Below, piece by piece: positions 26,846-38,800 of a DNA stretch of 64,000 bases. The position numbers and the translations under genes were made by a program. The notes beneath the pieces are model-generated. The model was not told where the DNA came from, made no database searches, and saw nothing but the letters and a program-made list of their open reading frames with translations. The stretch's first letter is position 1. Every line of letters starts with the position of its first letter. The stretch spans positions 1 through 64,000 of the forward strand of contig QORU01000001.1 of the NCBI GenBank assembly GCA_003574785.1, in the 5' to 3' direction. The stretch is from Taklimakanibacter deserti (GTDB lineage Bacteria; Pseudomonadota; Alphaproteobacteria; Rhizobiales; Aestuariivirgaceae).

Positions 26846-29800
26846 AGCGTCTCGGGACCGTTGATGAGAACAGGTTTCCGCAATATCAGGTAGATACCTA
26901 CGCTATCCTTCCAAATGGCAAGAAGTTGCCTATTCGAAGTGATGTGGTCTCAATTCCACCGGGCACGCCAGAGAAGGTCCTTTTCGGCGATATAGATCGG
27001 AGGGGTCCTGGTTCCGTTCCGGTCCAGGACGTTCTCGATGCCATGGAGAGAGAGGGAGCTAAGGACCCTCATCTGTTTGACGGATTGCCTGGCATAAGTC
27101 GTAATGCGTATGAAACGGACCGGTATCAACCCGCCGGCTACTACGGCGAACAAAACCCTGCCCAGGCGACGCCTGCAGGCATAAACACGACACCAGATAC
27201 TCCTGTGGGACCGGCGCCGGCACCAGCGCCTCGGCCTGCCGGCTACAACGGCGAACAAAATCCTGCAATGAGCCGGCCGGACGGCGTGAACTCGATGCCT
27301 TCAGCCGGCTCCTCGGGGGGAAGTGTCTCCCCGGGTAGCAAAGACAGCAGTGGCGCAGGATCTTCTAAACCTGGATCAGCGAACGCGGCCATTGGCACTA
27401 ACGCGCCTACGTCCGCAGCACGAGACGTTGCAAATGGACCGGGGCCTTCTACACCCGGATCAGCGAACGCGGCTATTGGCACTCACGCCAGCACGTCCGC
27501 AGCGCGCGATGCCGCATATGGCGGTGGATCTAGTCAAGGTGGCGGTAATGGCGGCAATTCTGGCGGGACCAGCGGTGGAGGTCTGGGCGGCGGCACTGGT
27601 GGTCCTAGCGGCGGAAATGTGGGTGGCGGTGGCAGTACCGGTTCACCGGGCAAGGGCGCTAGTACAGGTGGTGGGGGATTCGGTTCGGCCAGTCCCAACG
27701 GCGGAGCAGGTGGCCTGAGCCGAGGTGCGGTCGGTCCGGGCGGACAATTCGGCCACATTCCTGTAATCCTCGATCTTGCCGGTGACGGGATCAAGATCAA
27801 CCAGCTATCGTCTTCCGACAAATTCATAACGGCTGATGACGGCCGCCTGCATCGCACCGCTTGGGCCGGCGCCGGCAATGGCGCGCTGTTCTATGATCCC
27901 GACAATACGGGCGTCATCACCCAGCGCAACCAGTATGTGTTCGCCGATTGGGATCCGACCGCGACCAGCGATCTCGAGGCCTTGCGTAGCGTGTTCGACA
28001 CGAATGGCGACGGGGTGCTCGATGCCAGTGACACGAGCTTCTCGAAATTCAAGGCCGAGGTCGTCAATGCCGACGGGTCGATCACCGTCAAGACCCTGGC
28101 GGAGCTCGGTATCACGTCGATCGACCTGACGGCCGATCTGAACAATGTCGTCCTGCCCGACGGATCCGTCATCACCGGGCAGACGACCTTTACCAGGAGC
28201 GACGGCTCGACCGGCACGGTCGCCAATACGACGCTGAGCTATGAGGCAGACGGCTATGCCGTCGAGCAAGTGACCACAACGGACGGTTCGGGCAATCGCG
28301 TCGTCACTACCAAGGCCTATAATCCGGACGGGTCGCTGGCGCGCGAGATCGTCAGCATCACCAGTCCTGACGGCCTCACCCGCGAAATCTCATTCGACGA
28401 CAATGGCGACGGCGTCGTCGACCGGGTGCAGACCATTGTGACGGTCGTCAATCCGGACGGCAGCAAGACCGAGACGCTGACCAACGAGAATGGCGGCGGC
28501 GTCCTCGCCAACAGCATGGTGACGGCCACCAGCGCCGATGGCAAGACCATCACCATTTCGCGCGATTCGACCGGCGGACAATATATCGATCAGACGGAAG
28601 TGCGGCAGACGCATACGGACGGCCATCGCACCATCCTCATCACCGATCTCAATCCGGATGGCTCGACCATCCGCACGGTCGCGACCACTATCAGCATCGA
28701 CGGCTACACCAAGACCGTCTCCAGCGATCTCGACGGCAACGGCACGGCGGATGAAATCGAGACCCATACGATCGTCGTCAATCCCGATCAGAGCCGCACC
28801 GAAACGAATACGTACACCAATAATGACGGCTCGATGAGGAGCCGGGACACGATGGCAGTGAGCGCCGACGGCCGCTCGAAGGTCATCACACGCGATCTCG
28901 ACGGCGACGGCGATACCGACCTCACCGAAACGACGGCGATCGTCGTCAACGGCAATGGCAGCTCGACCTCGACCAATACCGTCACCAACAATGACGGGTC
29001 ACTGCGCATGTCGGTCGAGATGACGCTGAGCGTCGACGGACTGACCAAGTCCGAGACCTCCGATGTCAATGGCGACGGTGTCGACGACTATACGACGGTT
29101 GACGAGACGGTCATCAATGTTGACGGCAGCCGCGACCAGACGGTCACAACTACCAATTCTGATGGCAGCCTCCGGAGCGAGGAAGTCATCTTCATCGGCG
29201 CCGACAAGATTACTCACACCGCCCAGCGCGACACGGATGGTGACGGCACCTATGATGAGGTCGATACGGTCGTCGTATCCGGCGCCGGTATGCGCATCGC
29301 GACCGACTCGCGCTACAATGCCGATGGAACGCTGAAGGATCGCGCGGTCATGACGACCAGCGCCGACGGCCTTTCCAGCACCACCACCATCGACATCGAT
29401 GGTGACGCGACGGTGGACTGGACCCGGAGCGACGTGACGGTCCGCAATGGCGACGGCAGCGCGATCCGCACCGTCGAAAACCGCAGCAACGACAATACGC
29501 TGCGTGACAAGGCCGTCTCTACGACCAGCGCCGATGGCCTGTCGACAACGATCTCAAGCGACGTCACCGGCGATGGCGTCGCCGATACGGTCGTCAGCGA
29601 TGTTCTCGTACTCAATGGCGACGGCAGCCAGGTCGAGACGCTCACGACCCGCAATGCCGATACGTCGCTGCGCTCGAAGATCGTCACGGAAGTCAGCGCC
29701 AACCGCCGTTCCACCACCATTACCGCCGATGTCAATGGCGATACGAAGACCGACCAGGTCGAGACGATCGTCAAGGCCAATAACGGTACGGTGACGGATA

Positions 29801-32800
29801 CGCTCTCCAATTACAATGCCGATGGGTCGCTGCGCAGCAAGCTGGTCTCGACGACCAGCGACGACGAGCTGTCGATGACGGTCCAGGCCGATGTCAATGG
29901 CGATGGGACCTATGACCTGACGACGACCGACGTCGTTGCCCTCAATGCCAATGGCAGCCGCACCGAGACGATCACCAATCGCAATGCCGACAATTCCGTG
30001 CGCGACACGTCCGTCGTCACGGTTAGCGCCAATTGCCTGTCCGAAACAACTCAATTCGACGCCAATGGCGACGGCACATTCGATCTTACCACCACGGATG
30101 TCATCGTCCTCAACGCCAATGGCAGCAAGACGGAGACCTTCACCCGGAAGAACGCCGACAATTCAGTCAGCAGCCGTGCGGTCACCACGGTGAGCGCCAG
30201 TGGGCTGTCGGCCACTGTCCAGAGCGACATCAATGGCGACGGCACTACCGACTTCACGACGACGGATGTGACGCAGCTCAACGCCGACGGCAGTCGGACG
30301 CGGACCATCGCCAACCGTAATGCCGACAATTCCTTGCGCGACCAGGTGGCAACGACGGTGAGCGACGACGGCCGCTCCGTATCGATCAGCCGCGACATCA
30401 ACGGCGATGCGGTCACCGACCAGGCCGAGACCATCGTCGTCGCCGGCAACGGCAACATCGTCGACACGGTGTCGAACTACCGCGCGAATGGCGCATTGCG
30501 CAGCAAGTTCGTGACGACGACCAGCGCCAGCGGCCTCACCGAGACCACGCAGAGCGACTTCAATGGCGACGGCGTCTTCGACAATACGGTCACTTCCGTC
30601 GTCGAGATCAATGCCAATGGCAGCCGGACGGAGACAATCTCCGAGCGCAGTACCGATAACGGCCTGCGCAACCAGACGGTGAGGACCACCAGCATCACCG
30701 GCCTGACCGACACGCTGCAAAGCGACTTCAACGGCGACGGCGTGTTCGACCTGACCTCGACCAGCGTGACGGCGCTCAACGCCAATGGCAGCCGGGCCGA
30801 GACCTTCACCGAGCGCAATGGCGACAATTCGCTGCGCGCGCAGACCGTCAAGACGACGAGCGCCGACAAGCTCTCCGTCTCCATCACACATGACATCGAC
30901 GGTGATGGCGTCACCGACCAGTCGGAAACGATCGTGACGGCGGCGACCGGCACGGTCACCGACACGGTCTCGAACTACTACGCGAATGGCTCGCTGCGCA
31001 GCAAGTTCGTCACCACCACAAGCGATGACGGGCTGTCCGAGACCGAGCAGTCCGATTTCAGCGGCGATGGCACTTATGATCAGGTGAGCACGGATGTGAC
31101 CGTGCTCAATGCCGATGGCAGCAGGACCTCGACCTTCACGCTCAAGGGCGCCCAGGGCGACACCACCGAGCAGTCGGTCGTCACCACCAGCGCCACCGGC
31201 CTGTCGCAGACGATCAAGAACGATCTCGATGGCGACGGCACCTTCGACCTGACGACATCGAAGCTCATCGCCCTCAATGCCGATGGCAGCCGGATGGAAA
31301 CCATAACCAGCACCGGCGCCGCGACGGGCCTGCGCGGCCAGACCGTGGCCACGACCAGCGCCAACGGTCTCAGCTCGACCGAAACGGTCGATTTCAACGG
31401 CGACGGCAAGATCGACCGGACCTCGAATTTCGCCCGCTCCACCGACAGCAGCACGGCCGAGACGATCGTCACCTATGATTCGACCGGCGCCATCAAGCAG
31501 AAGGACCTTCTGACCACCAGCGCAGATGGGCGCACCAGCGGCCTGCAACGCGACACCAATGGCGACGGGATCTATGATCGGTTCAAGACGACGGTCATCG
31601 ATCTCAGCAGCAATGTCACCGAGAGCTTCTGGGACGTCGAAGCCGACGGCACGCTCAAGGACAAGATCGTGACTTTCAGCGACGCGAATGGCCTGCTGGA
31701 CTTGACCACGTTCGATGTGAATGGCGACACGGTCAATGACATCCGCCGCGAGGAGGCCACCGTCCTGAATGGCGACGGCACGAGAACGGTCACCTTCTCC
31801 GAATGGATCGGCACCGCCACCTTGACCTACCGGGTCACGACGACGATCAGCGAAAACGGCTATGACAGCACCTCGCTGGTCGATGTCGACGGCGACGGCA
31901 CGACCGACAAGACCGAGAGCTCGGCGACCGAATTCCTCTCCGATGGAAGCGAAGTGACCACCTGGATATGCACCTACGCCGACGGCTCGCTCAAGGAAAA
32001 GGTCGTCACCACGGTGAGCGACAGTGGCAATCATATCCGCACGACCGTCGACAAGGACGGCGATGGGGAGACCGACCGGTTGATCGATACGGTGGTTGCG
32101 GTGGATGGCAGCGAGGTCGAGACCGTCACCTATTTCGACTCTTCAGGCGTCCAGATCTCCCGCAATGTCTTCACCACCAGCGCCGACGGTCTGACGATCA
32201 CCGTCGACCGCAGCACGGGTGTGCGGGAGGTTACCGAGATCTCGGCCAGCGGCAATGGCAGCTATGTGTGGACCTCGACCAACGGCGGCGCGGTCAATCT
32301 GATCTCCTCGCATCAGATCGATGCGAATGGCATCGAGACCTGGACGCTCACCGCGGGAACGACGGCCACGACCGCGACGCTCGATCAGACAGCCAAGGCC
32401 CGGTATTTCGAGGCCGCGGCGCGGATCTATGACACGGTGTTCGACCGCGATATGGACCCGAGTGAAAGAGAGAGCCTGGTCAAGTACATCGGCGATGGTG
32501 AAATCGACAAGGCGAAGCTCGCCAACGCTCTCCTTGCGCAGCCGGAGTTCACCCAGAAATACGGGACGTTGACGGATGCTTCCTTCATCAGGGAAGTCTA
32601 TGAAAACGCGCTCGATCGCGGCCCCAGCCTGGCCGAGCTCGATGCTTACCTGGCAAAGCTCAGCGCGGGAACGATCACGCGCGCCGGTATCCTGGTCGAG
32701 GTCTCCGAGAGCAGTGAGCATATCGTCACGGGCAACGGCCATGCGTTGACGAACAACACCGCTTCCGGTCTCTCCACCTACACGCTCGACCACACGGTCG

Positions 32801-35800
32801 ACGAGGAATTTGCGGCGGCCTTCGCCGACCGGCTGATCGACGGGGCCTTCGACCGCGATCCGACGGGGTCGGACATCGACAATATTTCCAACAAGCTTCT
32901 GGCCGGCACGCACAGCAAGGTCCAGCTTGCCAATGAGCTGCTCACCTCGAGCGAGTTCTCGACCAAATACGGCACCATGAGCAATGCCGAATTCGTGAGC
33001 CAGGTCTTCGCGAATGTGCTGGGCCGGATGCCGACGGCGGAAGAGAGCGCCGCATGGACGGCGCGGATCACTGCCGGCACCTTGAGCAAGGCGGAATTCC
33101 TGACGGCCGCCGTGGAAAGCCTCGACCAGCGCGCCGCCGGCACGGGCACGGGTGTCACGGTGCCGCCGCCGGGGACGAATGTCTTTGCCACGGGCACGCC
33201 GGTCGTCTTCCAGAATGGCGCCGGCGGCACGGTGACCAGCAAGTCGCAGATCCAGCTCAACGGCAACAACACGGTGACCGCGACGGATGCGGGCACGTCC
33301 GTGAGTGTGAAGGGCACCGGCAACACGCTGTCGATCAGCAGCGGGACGATCGGCGTTGCCGCGGGTGCTGCCGTGACCCTCACCGGCACGGGCAACACCG
33401 TCAATGCCGCGAATGCCGTGATCACTTCGGGGCCGTCTTCCAGCTTCACGGTCAACGGCTCGGGCAATGTCATCAATATGCGGCCCAGCGTGACGCTGAC
33501 GCTGAACGATCCGCTGAATACGAGCCTCGTCTCCTACGCGGCCTCCGCCGCCGCGGTCGTGGTGAGCCTCGCCGCCGGCACGGGCAGCGGCGGCGACGCC
33601 CAGGCCAACAGCCTGACGGGCGTGCGCAACGTCACAGGCTCCGCCTTCAACGACACGCTCACCGGCAGTGCCAATGCCAATATCCTCAATGGCGGCGATG
33701 GCGATGACACGCTGGCCGGCGGCGCCGGCGCCGATGCGCTCAATGGCGGCAATGGCAGCGATACGGCGAGCTATGCGGGATCAGCCTCGGCGGTCACGAT
33801 CAATCTCGCCACAGGCACCGCGTCCGGCGGCGATGCGGCGGGCGACACATTTGTCAGCATCGAGAACCTTACCGGCTCAGCCTTCAATGACAGCCTGACC
33901 GGTGATGCCAATGCCAACCGGCTCGAGGGTGGGGCAGGGGTCGATACTCTCAATGGCGGCGATGGCGACGATGTGCTGAAGGGTGGCGCCGGCGGCGACA
34001 CGCTGATCGGCGGCGCGGGAGCGGACACGGCCGATTATTCGGGGTCGGCAGCCGTCACCATCAATCTCGGCACGAGCACCTATTCCGGCGGCGATGCGGC
34101 AGGGGACAACCTGTCCGGCATCGAGAACGTGACCGGCTCGTCTAACGCGGACACCATCACCGGCAACAGCAGCGCCAATCTGCTCGATGGCGGCGCCGGC
34201 AATGACACGCTCAATGGCGGCGACGGTGATGATACGCTGAAAGGCGGCGCTGGAACCGATAGTCTGACGGGCGGCAACGGCTCCGACACGGCGCTCTATT
34301 CCGGCTCGGCGGCGGCCGTCACGGTCAGCCTGGCGGGCGGCAGCGGCAGCGGGGGTGACGCGTTAGGCGATACGTTCAATAGCATCGAGAACCTCACCGG
34401 CTCGGCTTTCGGTGACACCCTCACGGGCGACGCGAATGCCAATAGTCTCGACGGCAGCGACGGCAATGACACGCTGACCGGCGGGGCAGGCGCCGACACC
34501 TTGATTGGCGGCGCCGGCAGCGACACGGCAAGCTATTCGGCCGCGAGCGCCGGTGTGACGGTCAATCTCGCGACCAATACGGGCACGGGCAGCGATGCCG
34601 CCGGCGATAGTTTCTCAGGGATCGAGAACGTCACCGGGTCGGCTTTTGTCGATTCCCTGACCGGCGATGCCAACAGCAACATCCTGACCGGCGGCGCCGG
34701 CAACGACACGCTGGACGGCGCCGACGGCGACGACGAGCTCATTGGCGGGGCGGGGGCTGACATTCTGATCGGCGGCGCCGGCAGCGACACGGCGAGTTAC
34801 GCGGCGGCGGCCGCCGGCGTGACGGTCAACCTCGCGACCAACACGGCCACGGGCAGCGATGCCGCCGGCGATACGTTCTCGAGCGTCGAGAACATCGCGG
34901 GCTCGGGCTTCGTGGACATTCTGACCGGCGACACAAATGCCAATATCCTGTCCGGTGGAGCGGGCAATGACATACTGAGTGGCGGTGATGGCGACGATAC
35001 GCTCAAAGGCGGCGCCGGGGCGGACGGCCTGACGGGTGGCGCGGGCAATGACACCGCCGACTATGCGGCCTCGGCAGCAGCCGTGACGATCAATCTCTCG
35101 ACCGGGACGGGAACGGGCGGCGATGCGGCGAGCGATACCTTGTCGGGCATCGAGAATGTCACGGGATCCTCGTTCAACGACACGCTGACGGGTGACTCCA
35201 ATGCGAATGCGCTTGCCGGCGGCAGCGGCAATGACACGCTGAATGGCGGGGCAGGCGCTGATAGTCTCGCCGGTGATGCAGGCGTCGATACGGCGAGCTA
35301 TGCCGGTTCCACGAATGGCGTGACCGTCAACCTCTTGACCGGCGTCAATACGGGTGGCGATGCCCAAGGCGATATCTTGACCGGTATCGAGAATCTCACC
35401 GGCTCCGCCCAGAACGACAGCCTGACGGGCGATGCGGAAGAGAACACCCTCAGCGGTGGCGATGGCAACGACGTGCTGGAAGGCGGCGCGGGCGATGACA
35501 CGCTGATAGGCGGTGCCGGGAACGATACGGCCAGCTATGCGGGGTCGGCCTCCGGCGTGACCGTGACGGTGAACTCGGACGGCGACGACGGCGATGCCGA
35601 AGACGACGAGCTTTCCGGCATCGAGAACCTGCTCGGCTCTGCGCATGGTGACACGCTCACGGGCGATTCAGCCGCGAATACGCTCGATGGCGGCGTTGGC
35701 GATGATGTTCTCAAGGGGGCGGGCGGTGCCGACGTTCTGATCGGCGGTGCCGGCATCGATACGGCAAGCTATGCCGGGTCGGCATCGGCGGTCACCGTCA

Positions 35801-38800
35801 ATCTCTCTACGGGTGCAGGCTCCGGTAGCGATGCGGCAGGTGACAGCCTGTCCGGCATCGAGAATGTCACGGGATCCTCATTCAATGACACGCTCACGGG
35901 CAATAGCGCCGCTAATCTTCTCAATGGCGGGTCCGGAAATGACACGCTCAATGGCGGAGCCGGGGCTGATGAGCTGGTGGGCGATGCGGGAACCGACACG
36001 GCGAGCTATGCGACATCGACGGCCGCCGTCACGGTCAACCTCCTGGCGGGCATCAACCTCGGCGGTGACGCCGAAGGCGACAAACTGACCGGCATCGAGA
36101 ACGTGACCGGTTCTGCCCATGCCGATACGCTCACCGGCGATGCCGCTGCCAATACGCTGAATGGCGGCGACGGCAATGATACGCTCGCCGGCGGTGTCGG
36201 CGCGGATGTGCTGACGGGAGGCAACGGATCCGATACCGCGCTCTATGCCGGCTCCTCGGTGGCAGTGACCGTTAATCTCGCCAGCGGAACCGGCACGGGT
36301 GGCGATGCGCAAGGCGACACTTATTCGAGCATCGAGAATGTAACCGGATCGGCCTTCGACGACACAATCACCGGCAGTTCGAGCGCTAATATCCTGAATG
36401 GCGGCGCAGGGGACGACAAGCTCACCGGCGGCGGCGGTGCCGACACCCTCATTGGCGGCATCGGCGTCGATACGGTAATCTATACGGGCTCGAGCAGCGC
36501 GGTGACAGTCAATCTCGCCACTGGCGTCGGATCGGGCGGCGATGCCGCAGGCGACACGCTTTCGGGCATAGAGAACATCACGGGTTCGGGCCAGAATGAC
36601 ACGCTTACGGGCAATGCCGTGGCGAATGTGCTTGAAGGTGCCGCAGGCGCCGACACGCTCAATGGCGGCGATGGCGACGATACGCTGAAAGGCGGTGCGG
36701 GCGCCGATGTCCTGGTCGGCGGGAGCGGTAGCGACACCGTCGACTACAGCACGTCGGGCGCAGTGACGATCAACCTTGCGACCGGCGCAGCTTCGGGCGG
36801 GGAGGCGGCCGGCGACACGTTCTCCGGGATTGAGAATGTCATTGGCACGGACGGCGGCGACAACATCACGGGTGATGCCGGAAACAACACCCTCTTTGGC
36901 GGCGGAAACAACGATGTCCTGAATGGCGGCGACGGCGACGACATTCTCATCGGCTGGGGCAGTCAGGACACGCTTATCGGCGGCTCGGGAAACGATACCG
37001 CGGTCTTCAACAATTATACGGACGGCATGTCGGTCAACATCGCAACCGGCGCTCTCAACATCTTCAACACGGACAATGACGACTCCATTTCGAGCATCGA
37101 GAACATCATAGCGACGCTCGGAAACGACTCGATCACCGGCAGCTCCGGTGCGAATATTCTTGACGGTGAGGCCGGCGATGACACGCTCGCCGGCGGTGCC
37201 GGTGCGGACATGCTCATTGGCGGCTTGGGCACCGACGAGGCGGACTACAGCGCTTCAGGAGCCGCGGTGACCGTCAATCTTCTGACTGGCGCAAGCACCG
37301 GCGGCGATGCGCAGGGCGATACGCTGACCGGCATCGAGAATCTCACCGGGTCCTCTCACAATGACACGCTGACGGGCGATGGCGGCAAGAACAGGCTCGA
37401 TGGCGGCAACGGCAATGATACCATCGAGGGCGGTGCTGATGCCGATACGCTCATTGGCGGCGGCGGAACCGACACCGTGAGCTATGCGGGGTCAGCGGAA
37501 GGCGTTACCGTCGTCCTCAATACCGGAAGCAATAATACCGGCGGCGACGCGCAAGGGGATTCGCTGTCGGGATTCGAAAAGCTGACAGGGTCCGCCTATG
37601 CCGACACGCTTACCGGCGATGGTGGAGTCAATACGATCAATGGCGGCGATGGCGACGACAAGCTCCAGGGCCGTGGCGGCGCCGATATCCTGATCGGTGG
37701 CGCCGGTGTCGACTTCGCGGACTATACCGGATCGGGATCACTGACAGTCAATCTCGCGACCGGCGTTCATACCGGGGACGCACAAGGTGACACGTTCTCA
37801 GGCATAGAGGGTGTCATCGGAACTGGGGGCAATGACAGTCTGACGGGCAACACCGGCGCAAATTACCTTATCGGCGGCGATGGTGCCGATACCCTCAATG
37901 GCGGCGATGGCGACGATATCCTGGAAGGTGGTTTGCAGGGAGACATTATCAATGGCGGCGCCGGCATCGACACAGCCAAGTATACGAGCGGTTCGACCGT
38001 CAATCTGGCCACCGGCACGAGCACCGGCGGCGATACGCTGACCGGCATCGAGAATATACTGGGATCCGGCGGCGAGGACGAATTCACCGGCGATGCCGGC
38101 AACAATGTCCTCGACGGTGGCGATGACGATGATACGCTCAGCGGTGGTGGGGGCGCCGATACCCTGCTTGGCGGCGGAGACGATGACACGCTCAGCGGCG
38201 ATGCCGGCGCCGATGTCCTGATCGGCGGCGAGGGCAGGGATACCGTCAGCTATGCCTCGTCTTCCACCGGCGTCACCATCAATCTGACGACCGGTGTAAA
38301 TGCCGGCGGCGATGCTCAAGGCGACAGCATAAGCGAAGTGGAGATCGTCACCGGCAGCGCTTACGCCGACAGCATCACTGGCGACAATCAGAGCAACACG
38401 TTGAACGGCGGCAGCGGTGATGACACGCTCAACGGCGCGGAAGGCGATGATGCACTGAACGGCGGTGCGGGCGCCGACGCCATGATCGGCGGTAGCGGTA
38501 CCGATACAGCCAGCTATCGGAGCTCTTCGGCCGGGGTCATCGTCAACCTTTCCACCGGCACCGGAAGCGGCAGTCATGCCCAGGGCGATACTCTATCCGG
38601 CATCGAGAATATCACCGGATCTGACGAGGCGGACATTCTTATCGGTGATGCCGGTGCGAATGTCCTGGATGGTGGCGACGACGATGACGAACTCGCAGGA
38701 GGTGCCGGCGATGATACGCTGACCGGCGGCGACGGAGATGACGATAACGACGTCTTCATTTTCTCCGGCGGCTTTGGACGCGACACCATCACCGACTTCA

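Noticed and set aside
28320..38740. Tandem repeats considered as a CRISPR array or satellite DNA
   Set aside because: The repeats are in frame, 168 and about 243 bp long, without unique spacers, and translate into coherent protein repeats.
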